Shown here: positions 24,050 through 33,113 of the stretch, in pieces | Layout: each line of letters opens with the position of its first letter | How positions within the stretch are numbered: the stretch's first letter is position 1 | Assembly: GCA_963665075.1 (NCBI GenBank) | Contig: OY762063.1 | Span: 930,001 to 994,000 of the forward strand | From: JAPULR01 sp963665075 | GTDB taxonomy: Bacteria > Chloroflexota > Dehalococcoidia > Lucifugimonadales > GCA-2712585 | Length of the DNA stretch: 64,000 nucleotides | Reading direction: 5' to 3' | Notes under the pieces: model-generated | Seen by the model: only the letters and a program-made list of their open reading frames with translations | What the model was told of the DNA's origin: nothing | Database searches by the model: none | Position numbers and translations under genes: made by a program

Positions 24050-24787
24050 ATGAGACTCAAAGGCAAAGTCGCCCTCATCTCCGGCGCCGCCCGCGGCATG
24101 GGCGCCTCCGAAGCCCGCCTCTTCGCCCAACACGGCGCCAGCGTAGTCCTCGGCGACGTCCTCCACCACCAAGCCCAATCCGTCGCCGACGAAATCAACG
24201 TAGCCGGCGACCGCGCCCTCGCCGTCCCCCTCGACGTCACCGACGAACAAAGCTGGCGCGACGCCGTCGCAGCCGCCGAACAGCGCTTCGGCAGCCTCAA
24301 CGTCCTCGTCAACAACGCCGGCATCCTCGTCCGCGAGGAACTCGAAGAAGGCACCCACCCCGGCTGGAACAGCACGATGGACGTCAACGCCAAGGGCGTC
24401 TACCTCGGCATGAAAATCGCCGTCCCCGCCATGCTCAAATCCGGCGGCGGCTCCATCATCAACATCTCCTCCATCTCCGGCATCGTCTCCCTCGGCTACC
24501 CCGCCTACAACGCCTCCAAGGGCGCCGTCCGCCTCCTCACCAAGAACGTCGCCATCCGCTTCGCCGACCAAAACATCCGCGTCAACTCCATCCACCCCGG
24601 CGTCATCAACACCGCCATGATGGACGGCGACACCCGCTCCGACGAAGATTGGGACCGCATGATCCCCCTCGGACGCTTCGCCGAACCCATAGAAGTCGCC
24701 TACGGCGCCCTATTCCTCGCCTCCGACGAATCCACCTTCATGACCGGCAGCGAACTCGTCATCGACGGCGGCTTCACCGCCCAATAA
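24050..24787 (+). CDS. Short-chain dehydrogenase/reductase (first of a tandem pair)
   Basis: 245-residue classical SDR. Seen: ISGAARGMGASEARLFA (TGxxxGxG-type cofactor loop), VLVNNAGIL, INISSISGIVSLGYPAYNASKGA containing the catalytic Ser and YNASK, and RVNSIHPGVINTAM. The family oxidises or reduces alcohols with NAD(P). ATG with AAAGGAG upstream. About half its residues match the SDR 300 bases downstream, so the pair arose by duplication. Substrate unknown. Confidence 0.92.
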   Translation: MRLKGKVALISGAARGMGASEARLFAQHGASVVLGDVLHHQAQSVADEINVAGDRALAVPLDVTDEQSWRDAVAAAEQRFGSLNVLVNNAGILVREELEEGTHPGWNSTMDVNAKGVYLGMKIAVPAMLKSGGGSIINISSISGIVSLGYPAYNASKGAVRLLTKNVAIRFADQNIRVNSIHPGVINTAMMDGDTRSDEDWDRMIPLGRFAEPIEVAYGALFLASDESTFMTGSELVIDGGFTAQ

Positions 24788-24832
24788 CCCATGCCACCAC
24801 CATTCCCACTACAATCCCATCATCCCGCCCGC

Positions 24833-25060
24833 CTCGTCATTCCCGCCACCCCATCGTCATTCCCGCCCGCCTCGTCATTCCCGCGCAGGCGGGAATCCAG
24901 GGGCGGGGCGGCTCTGGTGGGTTCTCCCCCTCACCCGACCAATCCACACCCGCTCACCCTGACGCCTCTATACCCCCCGCTCACCCCGACCAATCCACAC
25001 CCGCTCACCCTGAGCTTGTCGAAGGGTCGAGCGGGCGGGGGGCTGGGGTGAGGGTGACTC
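24833..25060 (+). repeat. Repeat cluster between the tandem SDRs
   Basis: Left-half R1 copies, a full R1, partial R2 fragments (CGCTCACCCTGA) and a full R2 with GGCTGGGGTGAGGGTGA tail. This fills the 301-base spacer, which contains no gene. Confidence 0.85.
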
Positions 25061-25088
25061 CCACCAAACCCACACCCAAAGGAGAAAA

Positions 25089-25829
25089 ATGCGACTCCAT
25101 AACAAAGTAGCCATCATCACCGGCGCCGCCCGCGGCATGGGCGCCTCCGAAGCCCGCATCTTCGCCCAAGAAGGCGCTAAAGTCATCCTCGCCGACATCC
25201 AGGTCGAAGACGGACAAGCCGTCACCAACGAAATCACCGACGCCGGAGGCCACGCCGTCTTCGTAGAAATGGACGTCAGCGTCCAGGCCGACTGGGACCG
25301 CGCCATCGAAGCCGCCGTCTCCAACTTCGGAAAAATAGACATCCTCGTCAACAACGCCGGCATCATCGAACGCGACTCCCTCGAAGAGACCACCGAGGAG
25401 ACCTGGGATAGAATAATGGCCGTCAACGCCAAGGGCATCTTCCTCGGCACAAAAGCCGTCATCCCCCATATGCGCGCTGCCGGCGGCGGCTCCATCGTCA
25501 ACATCTCCAGCATCTCAGGCATGATCTCCCAGGGCTACCCCGCCTACAACGCCTCCAAGGGCGCCATCCGCGTCTTCACCAAAAGCGCCGCCGTCGAACT
25601 CGCCCGCGACAACATCCGCGTCAATTCCATCCACCCCGGCACCATCTGGACCTCCATGTCCACCTACAAGCAGGCATTCACCCCCGAAACCCGTGCCCAG
25701 GTAATCCCCATGCGACGCGTCGGCCAGCCCGAAGAAATCGCCTGGGCAGCCCTCTTCCTCGCCTCCGACGAAGCATCCTACATGACCGGCAGCGAAGTCG
25801 TCATCGACGGCGGCGTCACCGCCGAATAA
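25089..25829 (+). CDS. Short-chain dehydrogenase/reductase (second of a tandem pair)
   Basis: 246-residue SDR paralogous to the previous one. Seen: ITGAARGMGASEARIFA, ILVNNAGII, VNISSISGMISQGYPAYNASKGA and RVNSIHPGTIWTSM, ending GSEVVIDGGVTAE. The substrate-loop region after NSIHPG differs most from the paralogue, which suggests a different substrate. ATG with AAAGGAG upstream. The permease gene follows after a short R2-bearing spacer. Confidence 0.92.
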   Translation: MRLHNKVAIITGAARGMGASEARIFAQEGAKVILADIQVEDGQAVTNEITDAGGHAVFVEMDVSVQADWDRAIEAAVSNFGKIDILVNNAGIIERDSLEETTEETWDRIMAVNAKGIFLGTKAVIPHMRAAGGGSIVNISSISGMISQGYPAYNASKGAIRVFTKSAAVELARDNIRVNSIHPGTIWTSMSTYKQAFTPETRAQVIPMRRVGQPEEIAWAALFLASDEASYMTGSEVVIDGGVTAE

Positions 25830-25867
25830 CCCCCCAACCACTCCGCTCGCCCTGACCAATCCACATC

Positions 25868-25900
25868 CGCTCACCCTGAGCTTGTCGAAGGGTCGAGCGG
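25868..25900 (+). repeat. R2 element
   Basis: Single R2 (CTGAGCTTGTCGAAGGGTCG form) between the second SDR and the permease gene. Confidence 0.85.
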
Positions 25901-25955
25901 GAGGGGGTGACTCCCCAGCAATAAACCAACCCACCCTCCACCTCAAACCCCGCAC

Positions 25956-27692
25956 ATGAGCCTCAACGAACACATCCGATACGAGCCTGACGAGAAGACC
26001 CCCTTCCGCATAACCCTCGCCGTCGCCCTGCAAGCCGGCGTCATCGGCCTCTCCAACGCCGCAACCCTCGTCACCATATTCGCGGCGGCCTCCGGCGGCA
26101 GCGCCGACTACGTGTCATGGGCGCTTTTCGCCTCCCTCATTATCGGCGGCATCGTCACCGCCATCCACGCCACCAAGCTCGGACGCTTGAGCCCGGGCTA
26201 CATCCTCCTCATGGGCCCCGGCTCCCCCTTCCTCGCCGTCTGCGTTTTGGCGGTCATGGAAGGCGGCCTCCCCGCCATGTCCAACCTCATCATCGCCGCC
26301 GCCATCGTGCAATTCGCCCTCGCCTTCTGGCTTGCCCACCTCCGCCGCATCATCACCCCCGTCGTCGCCGGCGTCGCCTTCATGGTCATCGCCGTCTCCG
26401 CCATGCCCATAGCCGTCGCCAGACTCGACGACGTTCCCCCCGGCGCGTCTCCCATCGTGGGGCCGGCCGTCGGCGCCGTCGCCTTATTTCTGGCGACCAT
26501 TCTCATGCTGAAGGCTTCCGGCCTTCTGCGCCTCTTGGCCTTCCCCGCGACCATCGTGGCCGGCTGCGTCGTCGCCGCGGCCCTCGGCGTCTACGACTTC
26601 CAACACGCCATCGACGCCCCCTGGTTTGGCCTTCCCGAATTCTCCGCGTGGCCCGGCTTTAGCCAACCCCTCGACCCGGACTTCCTCGCCCTCCTCGTCG
26701 TGTTCCTCATCGTGAGCGCCGTAGTCGGCATCAAAGCCAGCAACGAAGGCGCCGTCATCCAACAGGTGTCCTGGCGCATTCCCCGCGCCGTCGACTTCCG
26801 CGGCGTCCAGGGCACCCTCAACGTAGGCGGAATTGGAATCCTCCTCTCCGGCATCGCCGGCACCCTCCCCACAATCATCTACCTCCCCTCCTCCATCGCG
26901 CTTATCAGCTTCACGGGCGTCGCCGCCCGCCGCACCGGCGTCGCCCTTGGAGCCATCCTGATTGGACTTGCCCTCCTCCCCAAAGTGGTCGCCGTCCTGC
27001 TGACAATCCCCAAACCCGTAACCGGCGCCATCCTCATGATGGTCATGGGACTCCTCTTCATTGAAGGAATCCGCACAGTCATCCACGACGGCTTCACCCA
27101 GCGCAAGGCCATCATCGTAGGATTGGCCCTCTCCATTGGCGTCGGATTGCAGGGGCAGAACATCCTCGCCGGCCCCCTTGGCCCCACCTGGGGCGTGGCC
27201 TTCGGAAACAGCGTGGTCGTCAGCATTCTGGCCGCCGTCCTCCTGTCCCTGATTCTCGAAATAACCGGCTCCCGTCGCAGACGTCTGGAGACTGAACTCG
27301 ACATCTCCGCCTTGCCGGACATTCAAAAGTTCCTTCGCGAACTCGCTTCCAGGATGGGATGGAGCGAGGCTTCCACAGACCGGCTCTGCTCCGCCGGAGA
27401 AGAGACTTTGTCCACCATGTTGGAACTCCGCGAGGAGCATGATTCGGACAAGCCGCCCCGTCTCCTTATCATCGCCCGTCCCGAAGCCGGCGCCGTGGAG
27501 ATGGAGTTCCTAGCCCTCTTCTCCGAGGAGAACATCGAAGACAGAATTGCCTACATGAGCGAGCAGGCCGAAGAGCCGGACATGAGCGAATTTTCATTCC
27601 GCCTGCTGCGCCATTACGCGTCTTCCGTGCGCCACAAGAAATATCACGGCATCGACATCGTTATCGTCCGCGTAGAAGCCCAACCCGATTAA
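25956..27692 (+). CDS. Nucleobase-type (NCS2-like) permease with C-terminal GHKL-like domain
   Basis: 578 residues. Residues about 20-440 have roughly 12-14 membrane segments with small-residue-rich helices (RLSPGYILLMGPGSPFLAVCV; GVAFMVIAVSAMPIAVARL) as in xanthine/uracil permeases. From about 445 a soluble domain follows: two helices (ALPDIQKFLRELASRMGWSE; GEETLSTMLELRE), then alternating strands to FSFRLLRHYASSVRHKKYHG and a last strand. This resembles an RsbW-type GHKL ATPase fold, but the N-box Asn is lacking. Substrate probably a purine, pyrimidine or similar ring. A paralogue lies at 34.6 kb next to an amidohydrolase. Confidence 0.78.
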   Translation: MSLNEHIRYEPDEKTPFRITLAVALQAGVIGLSNAATLVTIFAAASGGSADYVSWALFASLIIGGIVTAIHATKLGRLSPGYILLMGPGSPFLAVCVLAVMEGGLPAMSNLIIAAAIVQFALAFWLAHLRRIITPVVAGVAFMVIAVSAMPIAVARLDDVPPGASPIVGPAVGAVALFLATILMLKASGLLRLLAFPATIVAGCVVAAALGVYDFQHAIDAPWFGLPEFSAWPGFSQPLDPDFLALLVVFLIVSAVVGIKASNEGAVIQQVSWRIPRAVDFRGVQGTLNVGGIGILLSGIAGTLPTIIYLPSSIALISFTGVAARRTGVALGAILIGLALLPKVVAVLLTIPKPVTGAILMMVMGLLFIEGIRTVIHDGFTQRKAIIVGLALSIGVGLQGQNILAGPLGPTWGVAFGNSVVVSILAAVLLSLILEITGSRRRRLETELDISALPDIQKFLRELASRMGWSEASTDRLCSAGEETLSTMLELREEHDSDKPPRLLIIARPEAGAVEMEFLALFSEENIEDRIAYMSEQAEEPDMSEFSFRLLRHYASSVRHKKYHGIDIVIVRVEAQPD

Positions 27693-27787
27693 CAATCCCC
27701 TCCCCAAGAACCCACACACCCCAAAGCGCTACCAAAAGGAGGCAGACATATACTAAAATAGAAACAATCCAAACAGGAGGCGTGACA

Positions 27788-28075
27788 ATGGCAGGATACC
27801 TGATAGCGGACATAGAAATCACCAACCCGACCCTGTACGAAGAATTCGCTGTTGGCATTAAGAAGCTGGCTGAAAGCCGCAACGGCAAGTTCCTCGTGCG
27901 CGGCGGAACCACCGAAGTCGTCGAAGGCGGCTGGACTCCCCACCGCATAGTCGTCGTGGAGTTCGAAAGCTACGACCAGGTCCAGGCCTTCGTCAGTTCC
28001 GATGAATACCGCGAACTCGCCGAACTTCGTTCGAGAAGCAGCAACGCCAGCACCATAATAGTCGCCGGCGTCTAA
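27788..28075 (+). CDS. DUF1330 domain protein
   Basis: 95-residue ferredoxin-like dimeric alpha-beta barrel protein of the DUF1330 group: MAGYLIADIEITNPTLYEEFAVGIKKLAES, GKFLVRGGTTEVVEGGWTPHRIVVVEF, YRELAELRSRSSNASTIIVAGV. ATG 27788 is chosen since AGGAGG lies 7 bases upstream; a GTG six bases earlier would be too close to it. Function of the family is not established. Confidence 0.9.
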   Translation: MAGYLIADIEITNPTLYEEFAVGIKKLAESRNGKFLVRGGTTEVVEGGWTPHRIVVVEFESYDQVQAFVSSDEYRELAELRSRSSNASTIIVAGV

Positions 28076-28093
28076 CCCCCAACCAACAAATTC

Positions 28094-28432
28094 CGTAGGG
28101 GCGGTTCGCGAACCGCCCCCTCCCCCCGCTCACCCAATCTACATCCACCATTCCCGCGCCCCTATCCACCACTCCCGCGCCCCTACCCGCCATTCCCGCG
28201 CCCCTACCCGCCATTCCCGCGTAGGCGGGAATCCAGAGGTGGGGTAGGGTGCGCTCACCCTGAACTCATCCTAAGCTTGTCGAAGGACGAAGGGGCGAGC
28301 AGCAGCAAGCGCCCCTCTTACCCCCTCTCCCTTGAGGAGACCTTCGCACAACCCTTGCTCCCGCGAAAGCGGGAGCCCCTCTTACCCCCTCTCCCTTGAG
28401 GGAGAGGATTAAGGTGAGGGTGAATCCCCCCC
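28094..28432 (+). repeat. Repeat cluster (R4, half R1 copies, R1, R2 variant, R3 variants)
   Basis: The 373-base spacer has no gene. It starts with R4 (GGGGCGGTTCGCGAACCGCC), then three left-half R1 copies, a full R1, an R2 variant, a damaged R3, an R1 (CTCCCGC type) and an intact R3 variant CTCTCCCTTGAGGGAGAG with its tail. Confidence 0.88.
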
Positions 28433-28448
28433 AAAAGGAAGCAAAACC

Positions 28449-29273
28449 ATGCCCACCCCCAAATCCGCCCAAAATTGGCTCAACCAGGTCCTCTCCGAAC
28501 ACGCCCAGACCGAACGCCTCCGCGACCAACCCAACCCCCACGACGACCACTGGCACGGCATGACCGTATCCTTCCGCGACGACCCCCGCCGCGCCGACGA
28601 CCCCCTCCTCAACCGCCTCGCCCGTGAAGTCCAACCTCGCCAAACCCTCATCGACGTCGGCGCCGGCCCCGGACGCCTCGCCCTGCCCCTCGCCCTCCGT
28701 TGCCGCCACGTCACCGCCGTCGAACCCTCCCCCGCAATGGCCCACGCCTTCCGCGAAGAAGCCGACGCCCACCACATCCGGAACGTCACCCTCCTCCAAT
28801 CAACCTGGGAAGACGCCCAGACCGACCCCGCCGACATAGTCCTCTGCTCCCACGTCATCTACACCGTCCGCCACATCGACAAATTCATCGAGAAGCTCAC
28901 CGCCCATGCCACCGAACGCGTCCTCGTCATCCTCCACTGGGACCCGCCCCAACACCGCGCCTACCGCCTCTGGCCCGACGTTCACGGCGAAGAAAGAATC
29001 CCCCTTCCCGCCGCCCCTCAACTCCTAGAAGTCCTCGACGAAATGCACGTCTCATACAACGTAGAAGACCTCCCAACCCCCGAATTTCACGGCTTCCAGT
29101 CCCCCGACGAAGCATGGCGGCAGACCCGCGGAATGCTCTTCCTCACCGAAGGCTCCAAAAAAGACCGTCGACTCCGCGAAGTCATCCCCAATCACCTAGA
29201 ACAACGCGACGGCCAACTCTTCCTAAAACACTCCAAACCCATGCGCCCCATCCTCATCACCTGGCCCTCCTAA
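28449..29273 (+). CDS. Class I SAM-dependent methyltransferase
   Basis: 274 residues. SAM motif I is TLIDVGAGPGRLALPLA (about 66-82), acidic strand end VTAVEPSPAMA, then VTLLQSTWED and ADIVLCSHVIY. The C-terminal region (about 150-274) is a substrate lid I do not recognise. The N-terminal part has a His/Asp-rich stretch (NPHDDHWHG). ATG start, with AAAAGGAAG upstream. Surrounded by repeat clusters on both sides, so it is probably transcribed alone. Confidence 0.85.
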   Translation: MPTPKSAQNWLNQVLSEHAQTERLRDQPNPHDDHWHGMTVSFRDDPRRADDPLLNRLAREVQPRQTLIDVGAGPGRLALPLALRCRHVTAVEPSPAMAHAFREEADAHHIRNVTLLQSTWEDAQTDPADIVLCSHVIYTVRHIDKFIEKLTAHATERVLVILHWDPPQHRAYRLWPDVHGEERIPLPAAPQLLEVLDEMHVSYNVEDLPTPEFHGFQSPDEAWRQTRGMLFLTEGSKKDRRLREVIPNHLEQRDGQLFLKHSKPMRPILITWPS

Positions 29274-29294
29274 CCCACACCCAACAACAAATCC

Positions 29295-29456
29295 CGTAGG
29301 GGCGGTTCGCGAACCGCTCTTCCCCCTCCGCTCACCCTGACCAACATCCCTCCCGCTCACCCTGAGCCTGTCGAAGGGTCGAGCGGGCGGGGGGCGCGGG
29401 CGTACCCCCTCTTACCCCCTCTCCCATCTTGGGAGAGGGCTGGGGGGAGGGCGCGC
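29295..29456 (+). repeat. Repeat cluster (R4, R2, R3 variant)
   Basis: R4 (GGGGCGGTTCGCGAACCG), partial and full R2, and R3 variant CTCTCCCATCTTGGGAGAG. The remaining 130 bases before the next gene are AT-rich, and TTGTAG-17-TATTTT near 29488-29516 is a weak promoter candidate. No gene seen. Confidence 0.82.
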
Positions 29457-29589
29457 CATTTCTTGATAATCAGTATCTTTAATCGCTTGTAGCCCAACCC
29501 ATTCGGTGGTATTTTGTAATATACAAAGTGAAATTTTGCGGAAGGCGCCCTGACCCCAGCCTCAACACCTGTCCCAAAAGGCGGAAACA

Positions 29590-30312
29590 ATGACTATCAG
29601 ATACGCGGGTTTTGCTCTCATGGCCGGCATTATCGTGGCCATCATCGTCCCCCTGTTCATGCCGGGGTACTCCCTCATTAACCGGGTGGACCAGACCGAC
29701 TTCCCCCTGGCCCTGGACGCCTTCCGCGATGCGGCCGTCCTTGCCCAGTGGATGACCTTCCTCACGTTCATCGCCACGCTGACGATGACCTTCGGCCTCC
29801 TGAGCCTCTTGCCGCTGGCCAACCGCCAAGGCGGGCTGGGAGGTAAAATCCTCCAATTCGGCATCATCGCCACCGTCATCGAATGGGCCATTATCCTCAT
29901 AGCCACCGGCATGCGCCACTTCGAAATTCACCTGCTCCAGCGCAGCACCCTTCCCATGGAAGGAACCATGTCTCCCGCCGATTTCTACTCGGCCGCCCTC
30001 GCCGTCCACATCGACATAACCGCCGTCAACCTGGCCTTCGTTGCGATGGCTCCCCTGGCCTCCAGCCTCGTGGGCATCGGACTCGCCAAGCGGTTCCCTT
30101 CCATGAACATCTACAAATTCGTCTCCTACCTCCTGCCGGCAGGTGGACTCGTGGGCCTTGCCAACTTCCTCTTTGCCATCAGTTCGCCCGACCTGGGAAT
30201 CCAGTCCCTCCTCTTCATAAACACCGCCATCCTCAACATTCAGGGACTTTGCCTCATAATCATCGGCTACGGCATGTACAAGCAACGCCCCGGCCTCGCC
30301 CAGGAATCCTGA
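29590..30312 (+). CDS. Hypothetical six- or seven-TM membrane protein
   Basis: 240 residues, not recognised. Hydrophobic segments near 5-25 (FALMAGIIVAIIVPLFMPGYS), 50-75, 85-105, 130-160, 172-192 and 205-230. Positively charged loops are short. The loop after the third segment has MRHFEIHLLQRS. ATG start after GGCGGAAACA. No partner gene is adjacent. Confidence 0.6.
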   Translation: MTIRYAGFALMAGIIVAIIVPLFMPGYSLINRVDQTDFPLALDAFRDAAVLAQWMTFLTFIATLTMTFGLLSLLPLANRQGGLGGKILQFGIIATVIEWAIILIATGMRHFEIHLLQRSTLPMEGTMSPADFYSAALAVHIDITAVNLAFVAMAPLASSLVGIGLAKRFPSMNIYKFVSYLLPAGGLVGLANFLFAISSPDLGIQSLLFINTAILNIQGLCLIIIGYGMYKQRPGLAQES

Positions 30313-30328
30313 CCCCCTCCCTCCCTCT

Positions 30329-30448
30329 CCCTTCCCCCTTGATGGGGGAAGGTTAGGATGGGGGTGATCCCCCCGCTCACCCCGAACCTGTCGAAGGGTC
30401 GAGCGCCTCTTCCTCTTCTCCCTTCCCCCTTGACGCGAGAAGGTTAGT
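30329..30448 (+). repeat. R3, R2 and a damaged R3
   Basis: R3 (CTTCCCCCTTGATGGGGGAAG type), an R2 with CCGAACCTGTCGAAGGGTCG, then a second R3 whose right arm has decayed. Confidence 0.82.
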
Positions 30449-30525
30449 CCTGTGCTGAGCCTGCCAAATAATCTCGTCACCGCAACCCCCCAACCACTTC
30501 ACAACGACCTTTCAAGGAGTACCAC

Positions 30526-30930
30526 TTGGTCAAATACAGTGAATCCCGAGACCTCCCGCTGGACGTCATTGTGCCTCTCTATTCGGTCAATAAGTGGTCG
30601 GCAGCTGAGAAACCTGTAGCTCTACGCAACGGACTCCTCAACTCCGATACGCTGATAACGGCATGGGATGGAGACCGTCTGGTAGGACTTGGCAATGCAA
30701 TTTCGGATGGCCACCTTGTAGTCTATTACCCACATCTGTTGGTAGATCCTGCGTATCAGGGGCAAGGAATCGGTTCCCAATTGATGAAGAGGTTGATGTC
30801 CAGATATGAAGGCTTCCATCAACATATCCTTGTGGCGGATGGAAGGGCAATCGAGTTCTATGAAAAGTGCGGATTCGTCAGGGCAGGAAAAACGGAACCG
30901 ATGTGGATATACGCCGGCCAGGACCACTAA
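30526..30930 (+). CDS. GNAT family N-acetyltransferase
   Basis: 134 residues. The acetyl-CoA site is VDPAYQGQGIGSQLMKRLM (about 71-89; Q-x-x-G-x-G/A), followed by EFYEKCGFVRAG, the usual last helix and strand. TTG start with AAGGAG 8 bases upstream. Codon use is more AT-rich than that of the neighbours, a sign of transfer. It is a small domain-only acetyltransferase; acceptor unknown. Confidence 0.85.
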   Translation: MVKYSESRDLPLDVIVPLYSVNKWSAAEKPVALRNGLLNSDTLITAWDGDRLVGLGNAISDGHLVVYYPHLLVDPAYQGQGIGSQLMKRLMSRYEGFHQHILVADGRAIEFYEKCGFVRAGKTEPMWIYAGQDH

Positions 30931-30984
30931 GCTGACTTCAATGCCGTCATCACCCGCACTCAAGCAGAGCACACACCGACCTCT

Positions 30985-31060
30985 CCGTCATTCCGGCGAA
31001 AGCCGGAATCCAGTCCCCTCCCTTCCCTCTTCACCTGTAGAGGCGACATTTCTGGTCGCC
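30985..31060 (+). repeat. R1 variant and R4-like element
   Basis: R1 with ATTCCGGC-GAAA-GCCGGAAT, followed by TGTAGAGGCGACATTTCTGGTCGCC, a palindrome of the R4 layout with different arms. Confidence 0.75.
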
Positions 31061-31078
31061 CATCCCCCAAACTTGCCA

Positions 31079-32494
31079 TCATGAAATGACCCTCTGCCTG
31101 CCCCCCCGCATCATGCGATGAATGAAAAACGCCCCCATGCAGAACGCCCCCGCACACACCAGCAGCATCGCGTAATACCCCGAATGCTCCTGTATCCCGT
31201 TCAGAAAGTCCACCAGCGGCCCCCCCAGCCGCGACGCCGCCAACCCGCCCACCAACGCGAAATTCGCCAGCCCCATCTGCAACGCCGCCCGGTTCTCCGA
31301 CACCATGTCCGTTATCAACGCCCGCCCCGCCGAGAAGAACAACCCCGCCGCTACGCCCAGCACAATCCCTATCAACACCACGTGCACCAGATTCTGCGCC
31401 AGATAGAACAACAATGCTCCTCCGCCTCCCAACGCCGACGACACGTACAACAGCGGCGCCCGCCCCACCCGGTCCGCCAGCACCCCCGCCGGCCACAACG
31501 TCAGGATAATCGCCAGCCCCGCCGTCACCGCCAGCCACGACATCCCCGACGCCGGCTTCTCCAGCCCCACCACGTCTTGCAGGAAATAGAAGGTGTACGC
31601 CATCAGAATCCCCCCCGCCAGCGTGTACGAAAACGCCGCCGAAAGCATCGTCAAATTCCGCCTCGAAACCCCCAACGCCGCTATCCTGGCCCGAATCCCC
31701 CTCCGCTTGATCTCCGCCGCCGCATCCTCCTCAACCGACGTGTCCTTCTCCCTTAACTCATCCGTCTCCCGATCCGCCGAAACCGGATCATCCCTAACCA
31801 AAACCAGCGTCCACACCGCCGTTATCGCCAGCACCCCCGTCGGAAGCCCCAGCGAAATCCACAACCACACGTCCCGCTCCCCCTGCGCGTGATGGTCCAT
31901 GATGACCCCCGTTATCAGCAGCAGCAGCACCGCCCCCGCCGCTCCCGCAATCGCCCGCACCGACGACATCCTCCCCCGCTGGTTGTGCGATACCTGATCC
32001 TTCAGCATCGCGTCGTATGGAGTCTGCGACACATTGATGAATAGCTGCACCAGCACCGCCGAAATCAGCAGTCCGATGAAGTTGACCGCCGCTCCCACCC
32101 CCACCATCAGCCCCGTCGCCACCAGCGACCCCAACGCGATGTACGGCCTACGACGTCCCCACGCCCACGTAGTCTTGTCGCTCAGATACCCCACCGCCGG
32201 CTGAATCAGCATCGCGCCGCCCATCCCGATGGCCCCAAGAAGCCCCAGGTACGTGTTCTTCAACGCCGGGTCCGCCACGTCCAGCACCCGCAGCGGCAGG
32301 ATGATGTACCCCAGACTCGTCGAAATCGCCGCGATCCCGAACGCCAGCACGCTGAAATTGACGTACCACACAACCCTCGACGCCCACCCCCCGTTCGCAT
32401 CCCCCATCGTCCCCCCTACGCTCCCGTCGCCGGAGACAGCCTCATCCCCAACGTCCACCGCCGACCTTCTATCTTCCAGACTGCTTTCGTCCAT
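31079..32494 (-). CDS. MFS transporter (GPH/sugar-cation symporter-like)
   Basis: 471 residues with 12 membrane segments. The N-terminal 40 residues are hydrophilic and variable. Loop 2-3 motif DKTTWAWGRRRPYIALGS is typical of the GPH and sucrose symporter groups; the sixth-seventh loop (about 225-262) is charged. C-terminal half has AGVLADRVGRAPLLYVSSALGG and FFSAGRALITDMVSENRAALQMGL. Substrate unknown. It lies alone between repeat clusters on the minus strand. Confidence 0.85.
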   Translation of the reverse strand: MDESSLEDRRSAVDVGDEAVSGDGSVGGTMGDANGGWASRVVWYVNFSVLAFGIAAISTSLGYIILPLRVLDVADPALKNTYLGLLGAIGMGGAMLIQPAVGYLSDKTTWAWGRRRPYIALGSLVATGLMVGVGAAVNFIGLLISAVLVQLFINVSQTPYDAMLKDQVSHNQRGRMSSVRAIAGAAGAVLLLLITGVIMDHHAQGERDVWLWISLGLPTGVLAITAVWTLVLVRDDPVSADRETDELREKDTSVEEDAAAEIKRRGIRARIAALGVSRRNLTMLSAAFSYTLAGGILMAYTFYFLQDVVGLEKPASGMSWLAVTAGLAIILTLWPAGVLADRVGRAPLLYVSSALGGGGALLFYLAQNLVHVVLIGIVLGVAAGLFFSAGRALITDMVSENRAALQMGLANFALVGGLAASRLGGPLVDFLNGIQEHSGYYAMLLVCAGAFCMGAFFIHRMMRGGRQRVIS

Positions 32495-32518
32495 TCCCCG
32501 TCCAACTCATCCTTTCCC

Positions 32519-32939
32519 TCTCTTGTCCCCGCGCCCCCTCTCTGTCCCCGCCAATTCCCCTCTTGTTCCCGCGCAAGCGGGAACCCACCCCTTCATCTTA
32601 CTGCCAACCTTCGCCCCGACCTATCCTGGGACGACGCCCCAAGAATCTAAGTGAATCCCCCCAAATATGCAACCACCTCCTCCCTCTTACCCCCTATCCC
32701 ATCTTGGGAGAGGGTTGGGGTGAGGGTATCTCCCCACCCAACAACATCCCCACCGCAGGGGCGGTTCGCGAACCGTCTCTGCCTCCTCCACTCACCCTAA
32801 CTACTCCCAACCGCTCACCTTGAGCTTGTCGAAGGGTCGAGCGCCCTCTCCGTCATTCCCGCTCCCCCTCTTGCTCCCGCGAAAGCGGCAGCCCATCCCC
32901 CTCTTCCTTGAGGGAGAGGGCCGGGATGGGGATCCCCCC
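32519..32939 (+). repeat. Repeat cluster (R1, R3 variant, R4, R2, R1, R3)
   Basis: Main content of the 619-base spacer: R1 (GTTCCCGC form), R3 variant CTATCCCATCTTGGGAGAG, R4 (GGGGCGGTTCGCGAACCG), R2 (CTTGAGCTTGTCGAAGGGTCG type), a left-half R1, an R1 with one decayed arm, and a short R3-like hairpin. No gene was found in it or in the 174 bases that follow. Confidence 0.85.
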
Positions 32940-33113
32940 ATAGTGCCAAAATCTCCTTGCCACAAATCCCCCCGCCCTGCTACCATACACCCATGATAAC
33001 CATATCCCTCCAACACCACTCCTCCTCCACCCCCCATCCAACAAAAATTCACCATTCGTTTCCCCACTTTTTTGAAAAGACTCCCCCTCCCCCATCCCTC
33101 CAGGAGGCATAAC

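Noticed and set aside
24007..25110. Plus-strand 367-codon frame overlapping the first SDR
   Set aside because: Out-of-frame Arg-rich product running into repeats; the SDR frame is clearly the real one.
26484..27440. 318-codon minus-strand frame within the permease gene
   Set aside because: Gly/Asp/Glu-rich low-complexity product caused by GC-rich codon use on the other strand; the plus-strand permease is clear.
33072..33113. Upstream start for the amidohydrolase
   Set aside because: AGGAGG lies 8 bases before ATG 33114, and the family N-terminus begins there.
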